A stretch of DNA of 64,000 nucleotides from Paracidovorax oryzae ATCC 19882. Lineage in GTDB: Bacteria; Pseudomonadota; Gammaproteobacteria; Burkholderiales; Burkholderiaceae_C. The stretch lies in the NCBI RefSeq assembly GCF_000687165.1, contig NZ_JMKU01000011.1, forward strand, positions 1 through 64,000, read 5' to 3'. Under the pieces are notes generated by a model. It was not told where the DNA came from, did no database searches, and saw nothing but the letters and a program-made list of their open reading frames with translations. Every line of letters begins with the position of its first letter. Position 1 is the stretch's first letter. The position numbers were made by a program, and so were the translations under genes. Below, piece by piece: positions 55,945 through 64,000 of this stretch.

Positions 55945-56409
55945 TCACTTGCCGGATCGACAGCTCCACCGCTTCATGACCGGTTCCGATAAGTTCGGAT
56001 CGTATTCCACTGTGCAGGCTATCACCTCCACCGGCAACGCCCGGGTGGCGATGGCGGAAGTACCTCCATATTCACAGGCTACCCAGTAGGGTTGTTCGCG
56101 GCGCTCCAGTTTCCAGGTGGCGGTCGGTGATTTTCCCCTCTTGCTTTCCTTCGTAGGGACCAACTGGGCTTTCTGCTCGGGCGGCCCCGCAAAGAACGAC
56201 ACCGTCACCAACGGGTGGCTCTTGCGAGTGCCTTCGGCCTGCCAGCCAGGCTCCGCGACGTTATCCGGCGTTTGCCGTACGTGCAGTTGCGCCGGGCATT
56301 GCATCGACGGTAGTGCTTCCTGGCCGGCATTGACAGCCTGCGCTGCATGTACTGAACCCCCGATTAGAGCGACGGAAACTGCGGCGAGCAGGGCGGGAAG
56401 AGCGTGCAT
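55945..56409 (-). CDS. STY0301-family exported protein
   Basis: This 154-aa secreted protein has a signal peptide to about residue 25 (LLAAVSVALIGGSVHA). The mature part shows the layout of the STY0301 family: MQCPAQLHVRQTPDN, VTVSFFAGPPEQKAQLVPTK, ATWKLERREQPYWVACEYGG and a C-terminal CTVEYDPN. Conserved cysteine pairs suggest disulfides in the periplasm. Function is unknown; members are often small stand-alone genes. It is less GC-rich than its flanks. Confidence 0.75.
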   Translation of the reverse strand: MHALPALLAAVSVALIGGSVHAAQAVNAGQEALPSMQCPAQLHVRQTPDNVAEPGWQAEGTRKSHPLVTVSFFAGPPEQKAQLVPTKESKRGKSPTATWKLERREQPYWVACEYGGTSAIATRALPVEVIACTVEYDPNLSEPVMKRWSCRSGK

Positions 56410-56501
56410 GTTCTTTCTTCAATGCGAGCGGATGGGGACCAGGACTGGTTGCGATGCGGCATCTTATGCACAACGGAACCCCGAACTGGATTTCAACCGC
56501 T

Positions 56502-57470
56502 CTACCGCTGCATCTGTAGTGGCGGCAGCACCAGGGCGCGTGTCTCCCTGAACCTCCGCCCTTCCTCCACCAGCCAGTCCCGCACGCGCAGCATGGCCGG
56601 CCCCGCCTGGGGTGAGCTCACGAAGGAATAGCGTGCCCGGGAAAGCGTGCTCCACGAGCACAGCGGCACCAGGCGGCCTGCCGCCACATCCTCGAGCACG
56701 AGTGCGGCGCGGCCCATGGCGATGCCCTGGCCGGCAATGGCCGCTCCCACCGCCAGTTGGGAAAGGTTGAACTGGGGGCCGCCTCCCCAGTCCGGGCATG
56801 GTGCGCCCTGCGCAGCGAACCAGTGCTGCCACTCCTCGAACGTATCGGCCCCTTCCCAGGCACTGCCGTCGTGCAGCAGCCATTCCGGTTGCAACCTGGC
56901 CGGGGCATCCCGCAGATCCGGGTGGGCCGCGATGAAGGCGGGGCTGGCCACGGGAACCAGCCATTCGTCGAGGAACCCGGTGGCCTCCAGGTCGGTGTAC
57001 TCCCCCGGGTCGAAGCGAACCGCGGCCTCGACCCCATCGCGCACCATGCGGGTGCGGTCGAGGCGATGGAATTCGCCGAACACGCGCAGCCCCGCATCGG
57101 GATGCTGCCGGAAGAACCCGCCCAGGCGGGGCGTGAGCCACTGCATGGCGAACGAGGGGGAACAGCTCAGCGTGGCCGCCGCATGCGCCGGGGCCGGGCG
57201 CCGCATCTGCGCCAGCGTGTTCTCGATGGCCTCGAAGCTTTCGCGCAGCACCACGGCCAGCCACTTGCCTTCCGGGGTGGGCACCAGTAGCCGCGGGGTG
57301 CGCAGGAACAGGGGGCGGCCCAGCCAGTTCTCCAGTTGCTTGACCTGCTGGCTCACTGCGCCCTGGGTGATGCACAACTCCGCGGCGGCGCGGGTGAAAC
57401 TGCCCTGCCGTGCGGCCGCATCGAAACAGCGCAACCAGGCCAGTACTGAATTGGAAAGGCGTGAATCCAT
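56502..57470 (-). CDS. LysR-family regulator, likely of the D-serine dehydratase gene
   Basis: This 322-aa LysR protein is of the GcvA/DsdC type. The HTH is [22 protein letters not shown] with [20 protein letters not shown], followed by the effector domain with [18 protein letters not shown]. It is divergent from dsdA with a 91-bp spacer. In E. coli DsdC activates dsdA in response to D-serine, and this arrangement fits. ATG at 57470 is chosen; an upstream in-frame ATG at 57542 overlaps the control region and is less likely. Confidence 0.88.
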   Translation of the reverse strand: MDSRLSNSVLAWLRCFDAAARQGSFTRAAAELCITQGAVSQQVKQLENWLGRPLFLRTPRLLVPTPEGKWLAVVLRESFEAIENTLAQMRRPAPAHAAATLSCSPSFAMQWLTPRLGGFFRQHPDAGLRVFGEFHRLDRTRMVRDGVEAAVRFDPGEYTDLEATGFLDEWLVPVASPAFIAAHPDLRDAPARLQPEWLLHDGSAWEGADTFEEWQHWFAAQGAPCPDWGGGPQFNLSQLAVGAAIAGQGIAMGRAALVLEDVAAGRLVPLCSWSTLSRARYSFVSSPQAGPAMLRVRDWLVEEGRRFRETRALVLPPLQMQR

Positions 57471-57561
57471 TAATGAAACTAATGCTTCCGTCAATATAAA
57501 TGCATTGCACGGCCTCAGACACCCGCACAAGAATGCATGCACTGCTTTCTTCTACTTTTGC
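57471..57561. promoter_or_regulatory. Divergent dsdC-like / dsdA control region
   Basis: The spacer holds two near-identical blocks, AATGCATTGCAC at 57499-57510 and AATGCATGCAC at 57532-57542. They are 33 bp apart start to start, about three helical turns. Each contains the palindromic core ATGCAT. They are good candidates for tandem LysR-type sites controlling both genes. AT-rich TCAATATAAA (57491-57500) next to the first block is a possible -10 region. Confidence 0.55.
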
Positions 57562-58917
57562 ATGACCGAACCCCATCGTGCCGTACTGCCCGCGGGCGCC
57601 GATGCCCAGGAAGCTGCCTTGCAGGCGCTGCGCCGGGCCGATCCCTGCCTCTGGTTCAACCTGCATCGCAGCGCGGACATTCCCGCGGCTTTGTGGGCAG
57701 GGGATCGCCACATTAGTCTGCATGATACGCAGGCTGCTGCGGACCGGTTCCGCCGCTTCGCGGGCCTGATGGCCCGGCTGTTTCCCGAACTCGAGGCAGC
57801 GGGCGGAATCATCGAGTCGCCGCTGGTCGAGGCGGGCGCACTCCCGGAGGCCATCGGACTGGAGCCTGGTTGCGGCCGGCTGTGGATCAAGGCGGACCAC
57901 GGCCTTCCCGTGGCGGGCTCGATCAAGGCGCGCGGTGGCATCCACGAGGTGCTGGAATTCGCGGAAGCCCTGGCCCTGCGCGAAGGGCTGCTGTCCGCCG
58001 GACAGGATTGCGGGGTGCTGGCAGAGCCCGCTGCACGCGAGGTGTTCGGGCGCCACCAGGTGGCGGTGGGCTCCACGGGCAACCTGGGCCTGAGCATCGG
58101 CGTGGCGGCTTCGGCGCTGGGCTTCCGGGCGGCCGTGCATATGTCTGCCGACGCGAAGGAGTGGAAGAAGGAGCGCCTGCGCCGCCGGGGCGTCGAGGTG
58201 GTGGAGCACACCGGCGACTACGAGCGCGCCGTGGCGGCGGGGCGCAGCCAGGCGCAGGCCGATCCGTTCAGCCATTTCGTGGACGATGAGCGCTCCCTGT
58301 CGCTGCTGCTGGGGTACAGCGCCGCGGCGCTGCATTTGCGGGGCCAATTGGCGGAGCAGGGCATCGCCGTGGATGCCGCCCACCCACTGTTCGTCTATCT
58401 GCCGTGCGGGGTAGGGGGAGCGCCGGCGGGCATCACCTTCGGGCTGCGCCAGTTGCTCGGACCGCATGTGCACTGCTTTTTTGCCGAGCCGGTGCAGTCG
58501 CCGTGCTTCCTGGTGCAGATGGCCGCACCGCCCGGAACGCACCCGTCCGTGTACGACCTGGGCCTGACCAACCGCACCGAGGCCGACGGCCTGGCGGTGC
58601 CGAGGGCGTCGCTGCTGGCGGCGGAACTCATGCAGCCACTCCTGTCGGGCATCTTCACCGTCCGCGACGACACCCTGTTCGAGCACCTCGTGCGGGTGCT
58701 GGATGCCACGGGCGAGCGTATCGAACCCTCCGCCGCTGCAGGCTTCAGCGGGCCTGGCTGGCTCGCGGGTTCGGATGCCGGACGCCACTGGCTGCGGGCG
58801 CAGGGCCTGGACCGGCACCTGCCGCAGGCCACGCACCTCGTCTGGACCACGGGCGGGCTGTTCGTGCCCGAATCCGAGCACCGGCGCTTCGAGGCCCGCG
58901 GCCGTGCCCTGCTGTAG
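57562..58917 (+). CDS. dsdA: D-serine ammonia-lyase
   Basis: This 451-aa fold-type II PLP enzyme converts D-serine to pyruvate and ammonia. The PLP lysine is K122 in [15 protein letters not shown], the phosphate-binding loop is [12 protein letters not shown], and [14 protein letters not shown] and the C-terminal [11 protein letters not shown] are typical of DsdA. The length matches E. coli DsdA (about 440 aa). It is divergent from a LysR regulator. It is followed 65 bp later by a TctC-type binding protein, an amidase and a FAD oxidoreductase on the same strand, which suggests a locus for D-amino acid or amide use. Confidence 0.95.
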   Translation: MTEPHRAVLPAGADAQEAALQALRRADPCLWFNLHRSADIPAALWAGDRHISLHDTQAAADRFRRFAGLMARLFPELEAAGGIIESPLVEAGALPEAIGLEPGCGRLWIKADHGLPVAGSIKARGGIHEVLEFAEALALREGLLSAGQDCGVLAEPAAREVFGRHQVAVGSTGNLGLSIGVAASALGFRAAVHMSADAKEWKKERLRRRGVEVVEHTGDYERAVAAGRSQAQADPFSHFVDDERSLSLLLGYSAAALHLRGQLAEQGIAVDAAHPLFVYLPCGVGGAPAGITFGLRQLLGPHVHCFFAEPVQSPCFLVQMAAPPGTHPSVYDLGLTNRTEADGLAVPRASLLAAELMQPLLSGIFTVRDDTLFEHLVRVLDATGERIEPSAAAGFSGPGWLAGSDAGRHWLRAQGLDRHLPQATHLVWTTGGLFVPESEHRRFEARGRALL

Positions 58918-58982
58918 GCCGCCGCCTGAGCCGCGCCGCTTCTGCCCCGCCCATCTTTCATTCATCACCCGGAGAGACCACC

Positions 58983-59963
58983 ATGAACCGCGCCAAGAGG
59001 ATGCTGCTGTCCGCCATCGCCTGCTGCCTGGGAGGCGCCGCGCTGGCTCCGGCCTTCGCACAGGAAGCCTACCCGGCCAGGCCCGTCACCCTCGTGATCC
59101 CGTTCCCGCCAGGGGGCGCCACGGATGTGCTGGGCCGTGTCATCGGCAAGAAGCTGGGCGATGTGCTCGGCCAGAGCGTGGTGATCGATAACCGCGCGGG
59201 TGCCGGCACGGTGATCGGGGCGTCCTACGTCGCCAAGGCCGCACCGGACGGCTACACGCTCCTGATGAGCTCGGGCACCACCTTCACCGTCAATCCGGCC
59301 GTGCGCGCCAAGCTTCCCTATGACCCCGTGAAGAGCTTCGAGCCGATCGGCATCACGGGGCGCACCGGGCTCATCCTGCTGGCCGGCAAGAGCGTGCCGG
59401 CCAACGACGTCAAGCAGTTCGTGTCCCTGGTCAAGGCCGCCCCGGACAAGTACTCGTATGGCTCCTTCGGCTCCGGCACCACGTCGCAGTTCGCCGGCGA
59501 GGCCTTTTTCCACTTGGCGGGCCTGAAGATCCAGCATGTGCCGTACAAAGGCAGTGCGCCGGCCATGGTGGACCTCATGGGCGGCCAGATTCCCTTCACG
59601 GTCGATACGGTCGCGGCCGCGATTCCCCAGCTCAAGGAAGGAAAGATCAAGGCCATCGCCGTCACTTCGGCCAGGCGTTCCTCTTTGCTGCCGGATGTGC
59701 CCACCCTGGCCGAGAACGGCTACGCGATCGACATGGATACCTGGCTGGCGATGGTGGCTCCTGCCGGCCTGCCGCCGGCCGTGAAGGCCCGCCTGGAGCG
59801 CGCGCTGGCCCAGGTCATGGAAGACCGAGAAACGCGTGAGAAACTGCTGGCCAACGGCTTCGAGCCGTCCTATGGTTCGGCCAAGGCGCTGTCCTCGCTC
59901 ATCGAGAAGGAACTGCCCCTCATGCGTGCCGTGGCCCAGCGCGCCGGCATCACCGCCGACTGA
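58983..59963 (+). CDS. Tripartite tricarboxylate transporter (TctC/Bug) binding protein
   Basis: This 326-aa periplasmic protein of the Bug family is very abundant in beta-proteobacteria. The signal peptide ends in APAFA-Q (about residue 26). The mature part has YPARPVTLVIPFPPGGATDV, DNRAGAGTVIGASYVAKAAP, the QHVPYKGSAPAMVDLMGGQI stretch and a C-terminal LPDVPTLAENG. No TctA/TctB membrane genes adjoin, as is common for these orphan Bug proteins. Ligands are usually small carboxylates or amides. Context beside dsdA and an amidase suggests a nitrogen-containing ligand. Confidence 0.92.
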   Translation: MNRAKRMLLSAIACCLGGAALAPAFAQEAYPARPVTLVIPFPPGGATDVLGRVIGKKLGDVLGQSVVIDNRAGAGTVIGASYVAKAAPDGYTLLMSSGTTFTVNPAVRAKLPYDPVKSFEPIGITGRTGLILLAGKSVPANDVKQFVSLVKAAPDKYSYGSFGSGTTSQFAGEAFFHLAGLKIQHVPYKGSAPAMVDLMGGQIPFTVDTVAAAIPQLKEGKIKAIAVTSARRSSLLPDVPTLAENGYAIDMDTWLAMVAPAGLPPAVKARLERALAQVMEDRETREKLLANGFEPSYGSAKALSSLIEKELPLMRAVAQRAGITAD

Positions 59964-60027
59964 CCGGTTTCCATCCGGTATCCACGCTTCCAGGAGACAA
60001 CGCCGCACCGCCAGGGCGGCGCACCAT

Positions 60028-61596
60028 ATGACACAGACCGCTGCTTCCTCCGCTTCCCTGGTCGAACTGACCGCCCCCGAGTTGCGCCTGCGGATCGCCC
60101 GCCGCGAGATCTCGCCCGTCGAACTGCTCGAGGCCTGCATCGCGCGCATCGAGGCCATCAACCCCTACGTGAACGCCATCACCGCCACGTGCTACGACCG
60201 CGCCCGGAACGAGGCGCGCGAGGCGGAGCGGGCAGTTCTGCGGGGCGATGTCCTCGGGCTGTTGCACGGCCTGCCGCTGGGCGTTAAGGACCTGGAGGCC
60301 ACCCAGGGCCTGCTCACCACCTATGGCTCGCAGATCTACCGCGAGCACATTCCCGCGGAAGACAACGTGCTGGTCGCGCGCCTGCGCCGTGCCGGTGCGA
60401 TCGTCACGGGCAAGACCAATATCCCCGAGATGGGCGCCGGCGCCAACTCCCGCAACACCGTGTGGGGTGCCACCGGCAATCCCTTCGATCCCCGCCTGAA
60501 CGCGGGTGGCTCCTCAGGCGGCTCGGCCGCGGCCCTGGCGTGTGACATGCTGCCGGTCTGCACCGGCTCCGATACCGGCGGTTCCCTGCGCATTCCCGCG
60601 GCCAAATGCGGGGTGGTGGGGTTCCGGCCGTCGCCCGGCGTGGTGCCGAGTTCCCGCAAGCTGCTGGGCTGGACGCCGATCTCCGTCGTGGGGCCCATGG
60701 GCCGCACCGTGGAAGAGGCCTGCCTGCAGCTCGCGGCCACGGCGGGCATGTCGGCGGGCGACCCCCTCAGCTACCCGCTGGATCCCGCCGTCTTCCTGTC
60801 CCTGCCCGAGGTGGACCTCTCCACGCTGCGCGTTGGTTACACGGAGGATTTCGGGGCCTGCGCCGTGGACGACGGCATCCGCGCGACCTTCCGCGACAAG
60901 ATCGCCGCCATGCGTCACCTGTTCCGCAGCTGCGATCCCATCGCGCTGGACCTGGGCGATGTCCACCGCTGCTTCGACGTGCTGCGCGCCGAGGCCTTCG
61001 TGGCGGGCACGCGGGAGGCCTATGAACGCGACCCCGCCAGCCTGGGGCCGAACACCCGCGCGAACTACGAGATGGGTGCGGCCATGACGCTCATCGACAG
61101 CGCCTGGGCGCAGGCGGAGCAGACACGCATCCTCGCGCGCTTCCAGCAGGCGTTCGAGTCGTTCGACGTGATCCTCGCGCCGACCACGCCGGTCTCGCCG
61201 TTCCCCTGGACCGAGCTGTACGCCAGCCACATCAATGGTGAACCGCAGGCCAACTACTACCGCTGGCTGGCCCTGACCTACGTCACCACGCTGACCACCC
61301 ATCCTGCCCTCAGCCTGCCGTGCGGGCGGGATGGCCGCGACATGCCGTTCGGCCTGCAGGTGGTGGGCCGCTTCCGGGACGACCTGGGCACCCTGGCCAT
61401 CGGCCGCGCGATGGAGCAGTCCTTCGCCGGTATCCGGGAGCTGCAGCGTCCACGGCCGGCGCTGGACCGGCTGGCCCCGGTCGAACCGGCGCTGACGTCG
61501 CTCGTGACCATCGCACCCGACGCACGCGATGCCCGGGGCGAGCCGCGCCGGGACGGCTCCGGCAGCCAGGGAACCGCCCAGGCCTCTGCGGTCTGA
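60028..61596 (+). CDS. Amidase (amidase-signature family)
   Basis: This 522-aa amidase-signature enzyme has a Ser-cisSer-Lys triad. The lysine is in GLPLGVKDLEATQG, and the glycine/serine-rich core is AGGSSGGSAAALACDMLP with the nucleophile serine in TGSDTGGSLRIPAAKCGVVG. It hydrolyses a linear amide to acid and ammonia; the substrate is not predictable. An extended tail of about 25 residues (GEPRRDGSGSQGTAQASAV) follows the fold. It comes 64 bp after the binding protein gene and 35 bp before the FAD oxidoreductase, so all three are probably one transcript. Confidence 0.9.
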   Translation: MTQTAASSASLVELTAPELRLRIARREISPVELLEACIARIEAINPYVNAITATCYDRARNEAREAERAVLRGDVLGLLHGLPLGVKDLEATQGLLTTYGSQIYREHIPAEDNVLVARLRRAGAIVTGKTNIPEMGAGANSRNTVWGATGNPFDPRLNAGGSSGGSAAALACDMLPVCTGSDTGGSLRIPAAKCGVVGFRPSPGVVPSSRKLLGWTPISVVGPMGRTVEEACLQLAATAGMSAGDPLSYPLDPAVFLSLPEVDLSTLRVGYTEDFGACAVDDGIRATFRDKIAAMRHLFRSCDPIALDLGDVHRCFDVLRAEAFVAGTREAYERDPASLGPNTRANYEMGAAMTLIDSAWAQAEQTRILARFQQAFESFDVILAPTTPVSPFPWTELYASHINGEPQANYYRWLALTYVTTLTTHPALSLPCGRDGRDMPFGLQVVGRFRDDLGTLAIGRAMEQSFAGIRELQRPRPALDRLAPVEPALTSLVTIAPDARDARGEPRRDGSGSQGTAQASAV

Positions 61597-61631
61597 CGGC
61601 CCTTGGTCGGATCGGCAGGAAAGGAATCGGC

Positions 61632-62771
61632 ATGACCGAACTGGTGGACTTCCTCGTGGTGGGTGCCGGCATTGCCGGCGCCTCGGTCGGCTGGGAACTC
61701 GCGCATGCGGCGCCGGGCGCCAGCGTGCTCGTGCTCGAGCGCGAACCGCAGCCCGGCTACCACACGACGGGCCGCTCCGCGGCGCTCTTCATGGAAACCT
61801 ACGGCACGCCGCAGATACAGGCGCTTACCCGCGCCAGCAGGGCGTTCTACGACCACTCACCCGAGGGTTTCGCCGAAGGCCCGATCCTCTCTCCCCGGGG
61901 CGTGGTGTACGTGGCGGGTCCGGACCAGCTCGACCTGCTGGATGCGGCGCTGGCGGACGCCCTGCAGCGTTCGCCGAACGTGCAGCGCGCCACCCGCGAG
62001 CAATTGCTGGAGTGGCTGCCGTGCCTGCGGCCGGAGGCGGTGGCAGCCGGCATGCACGAACCCGGTGCGGCCGATATCGATGTGCATGCCCTGCACCAGG
62101 GCTATCTGCGGGGGCTGCGCCAGCGGGGTGGCCGCCTGATGCCGGATGCCGGCGTCACCGCCATCGAAAGGCAGGACGGCGCTTGGCTGGTGCATCTCGC
62201 GTCAGGAGCCAGGGTGCGCGCTCGGGCCATCGTCAACGCGGCCGGTGCCTGGGCAGACGAGGTGGCCGCGATGGCCGGCATTCCCCCCATCGGCCTGGAG
62301 CCGCGGCGGCGAACGGCCTTCACGTTCCCGGTGCCGGCCGGCATGGACGCATCGGACTGGCCCGCCGTGGTGGGCATCGACGAGAGCTTCTATTTCAAGC
62401 CGGATGCCGGACAGCTCCTGGGTTCTCCCGCCAACGCCGATCCCACGCACCCGCACGACGTGGTGCCCGAAGAGCTCGATGTGGCGACCGGCATCTGGAA
62501 CATCGAGCAGATGACGACCTTCCAGATCCGCAGGCCCTCGCACACCTGGGCGGGGCTGCGGTCCTTCGTCGCGGATGGCGACATGGTCATCGGCTGGGAC
62601 AACCACGCGCAGGGGTTCTTCTGGTTGGCGGGGCAGGGCGGCTACGGCATCCAGAGTGCCTCAGGCGTGGCATTGCTGGCGCGCAACCTGTTGCTGGCGC
62701 AGCCGCTGGCGCCAGCATTGTCGGACCAGGGCGTGGAACCTGCGGCCCTGTCGCCGGCACGGCTGCGCTGA
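61632..62771 (+). CDS. FAD-dependent oxidoreductase (DAO family)
   Basis: This 379-aa D-amino-acid-oxidase-like flavoprotein has the Rossmann motif DFLVVGAGIAGASVGWELA at 6-24. The FAD-contact loop HTTGRSAALFMETYG follows, and the C-terminal GQGGYGIQSASGVALLARNL closes the FAD site. Relatives oxidise D- or N-methyl-amino acids or glycine-type amines. Lying after D-serine dehydratase, a binding protein and an amidase, it may take part in D-amino acid or amine turnover. The start ATG 61632 lies 35 bp after the amidase stop, with AAAGGAA ahead. Confidence 0.9.
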   Translation: MTELVDFLVVGAGIAGASVGWELAHAAPGASVLVLEREPQPGYHTTGRSAALFMETYGTPQIQALTRASRAFYDHSPEGFAEGPILSPRGVVYVAGPDQLDLLDAALADALQRSPNVQRATREQLLEWLPCLRPEAVAAGMHEPGAADIDVHALHQGYLRGLRQRGGRLMPDAGVTAIERQDGAWLVHLASGARVRARAIVNAAGAWADEVAAMAGIPPIGLEPRRRTAFTFPVPAGMDASDWPAVVGIDESFYFKPDAGQLLGSPANADPTHPHDVVPEELDVATGIWNIEQMTTFQIRRPSHTWAGLRSFVADGDMVIGWDNHAQGFFWLAGQGGYGIQSASGVALLARNLLLAQPLAPALSDQGVEPAALSPARLR

Positions 62772-62797
62772 ACAGGCTCCCCGGCCGGTCCTCGCGA

Positions 62798-63004
62798 TCA
62801 GGCGTAGGTATTGACCTGGGTGCCCAGGGAGCCGGACGTGGCCAGCTGCTGGGGCTGGGGCAGGGCTTCCAGCATTTGGGCCGCGGAGGACTTCTGGATG
62901 TCCAGGGCCTTCTTCAGCACGGTGAGGTTCACGGCGTCCGAGGTCTTCTGACTGGCCATGGCGGTGGCGGTGTTGACGAGGGATTGCGAGAGACCTACAT
63001 CCAT
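62798..63004 (-). CDS. YjfB-family putative motility protein
   Basis: This 68-aa small protein is of the YjfB family (PF14070, putative motility protein). It begins MDVGLSQSLVNTATAMASQK, with VNLTVLKKALDIQKSSAAQM following, and ends QVNTYA. The start is decided by the ribosome-binding site: AAGGAG ends directly against an ATG at 63010, which leaves no spacer, and is 6 bases from the ATG at 63004. The latter is therefore used. No flagellar genes are nearby in the window. Confidence 0.88.
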   Translation of the reverse strand: MDVGLSQSLVNTATAMASQKTSDAVNLTVLKKALDIQKSSAAQMLEALPQPQQLATSGSLGTQVNTYA

Positions 63005-63130
63005 GGACATCTCCTTGTGCAGCCTCCGCTGGGAGACCGATGGGCAAAAGATGCCTGTTTATCGGCCCATCGGCGCCAGGGCTTGAGCACTGTTACACCT
63101 CGCAGGCCTTTTTCCGGGTAAACCCGCGGT

Positions 63131-64000
63131 TCAATCCAGTGCGCTGGATCCGTAGGCATCGCAGGCGGAGAGATCGGAATCGCTGCCCTTGGGCAGCTGG
63201 CTGGCTGCATCGCGCAGTGCGGTCCGCAGTCCTTCCTCCAGCACCGGGTGGTAGAACGGCATGCGCAACATGTCGTGCACGGTCAGTTCCCGGTCCATGG
63301 CCAGCGCCAGCAGGTGGGCCATGTGTTCTCCGGCCGGGGCGCACATTTCCGCACCCAGCAGCCGGCCGGTGTCCCGCTGGGCGTAGAGGCTCAGGCGCCC
63401 GTGGTTGCGCTGCGCAACGCGGGCTCGCCCCTGCCGCGAGAAATCGACGGTGCCGGTCACCGATTCGTCCCGTGTCAGGTCCTTGTAGCGCCTGCCGACG
63501 GTCGCCGCGTTCGGTTCCGTGAACACGATGGACAGCGGCATGCGGCGGCGGAATCCGCGCACGTCGGGAGCCAGCGCATTGAGCCCGGCGATGTGCCCGT
63601 CGTCCGCGGCCTCGTGCAGCAGGGGACGGAAGTCGTTCGCGTCCCCGGCCATGAACACCGGCAGGTCGCCGACCTGCACCGTGCGCCGGTCCACCGGCGG
63701 CATGCCGTGCTGGTCCAGTTCCACTCCGAGCGTTTCCAGCCCGAGGTGCTCCACGTTCGGGCGCCGTCCCATGGCCGCGAGGACCTGGTCCACCACCACC
63801 GTCGCGTTGCCATTGGTGACCTCGATGCCCCCCGGAACCTCGCGCAGCGTCACCTCCTCGCCGACGTTCAGGACGAACTCCGATTTCAGCAGCTCCAGCA
63901 GCGTGTCGTTCACGGCGGGATCGGAGAGGCCGGCGATCTCCTTGCGGCTCGAGAACGCGGCCACCTCCACGCCCAGCCGTGCGAGTGCCTGGGCCATTTC
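63131..64000 (-). CDS. Pyridine nucleotide-disulfide oxidoreductase (Lpd/SthA-like), C-terminal part
   Basis: The C-terminal 290 residues of a FAD flavoprotein continue past the right edge. The NAD-binding domain is cut near GQALARLGVEV-type sequence (ALARLGVEVAAFSSRKEI). The FAD-binding GDANDFRPLLHEAADDGHIA and the dimerisation domain with MPLSIVFTEPNAATVGRRYK, VAQRNHGRLSLYA and MPFYHPVLEEGLRTAL (His-Pro and Glu of the active site) are present. It resembles dihydrolipoamide dehydrogenase-family members. The redox CxxxxC pair would be outside the window, so the exact type is open. Confidence 0.85.
   Translation of the reverse strand, partial: EMAQALARLGVEVAAFSSRKEIAGLSDPAVNDTLLELLKSEFVLNVGEEVTLREVPGGIEVTNGNATVVVDQVLAAMGRRPNVEHLGLETLGVELDQHGMPPVDRRTVQVGDLPVFMAGDANDFRPLLHEAADDGHIAGLNALAPDVRGFRRRMPLSIVFTEPNAATVGRRYKDLTRDESVTGTVDFSRQGRARVAQRNHGRLSLYAQRDTGRLLGAEMCAPAGEHMAHLLALAMDRELTVHDMLRMPFYHPVLEEGLRTALRDAASQLPKGSDSDLSACDAYGSSALD

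Overview
The window is high-GC DNA from a beta-proteobacterium, most likely a Comamonadaceae member close to Acidovorax/Paracidovorax. This is inferred from codon usage, GlnS, CysS and AccA sequence character and gene neighbourhoods; no database search was possible. Genes are dense, often ATGA-coupled, and mostly chromosomal housekeeping or catabolic functions. No rRNA, CRISPR array or complete prophage is visible. One tRNA gene, tRNA-Ser(GCT), is present.

Region 1 (1-4014) is accessory and less GC-rich than the rest. An IS30-type element enters from the left edge and has cut into the 5' end of a RipA-like small membrane protein gene. That gene is followed 4 bp later by a DUF4062 (TIR-like) gene, then by a 663-aa protein joining a GHKL ATPase to a PD-(D/E)XK nuclease-like domain. 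This looks like a small defence/conflict island and is the best candidate for an under-described system.

Region 2 (4015-14822, minus strand) is a ten-gene set, mostly overlapping by 4-14 bp: a four-domain rhodanese protein, two paralogous solute-binding proteins, a GlcD-type FAD oxidase, an aminotransferase, two ABC permeases and an ATPase, a cysteine-dioxygenase-like cupin, and a cystathionine-lyase-like PLP enzyme. Together they suggest uptake and breakdown of a sulfur-containing amino acid.

Region 3 (14927-26708) holds glnS, aroQ, several hydrolases, arfB and a DUF3014 protein. It also holds a divergent Lrp-type regulator/AceE-like E1 pair that matches the MdeR/MdeB arrangement of methionine (2-oxobutyrate) catabolism. 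It ends in a deletion scar fusing the 3' ends of a lysR gene and a gamma-glutamyltransferase gene.

Region 4 (26780-41340) carries a yfiR-yfiN-yfiB cyclic-di-GMP signalling operon, mtfA, lpxH, two cyclophilins, an L,D-transpeptidase and a TPR protein sharing a C-terminal domain type, cysS, an AlkA-type glycosylase, accA, tilS, lysC and tRNA-Ser. Two copies of an intergenic repeat, in opposite orientation, lie next to ppiB and after accA.

Region 5 (41345-54382) starts with a lower-GC segment of two unknown exported or membrane proteins just after the tRNA. Next come CsbD, a LysR/quinone-reductase divergent pair, a KGG stress protein with two ferritin-like proteins, and a 1534-aa CheB-CheR-PAS-kinase-receiver fusion. 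Region 6 (54523-64000) has a PQQ-type sugar dehydrogenase lipoprotein, an STY0301-like protein, a D-serine dehydratase locus (LysR, dsdA, TctC-type binding protein, amidase, FAD oxidoreductase), a YjfB motility protein and a partial pyridine-nucleotide-disulfide oxidoreductase running off the right edge.
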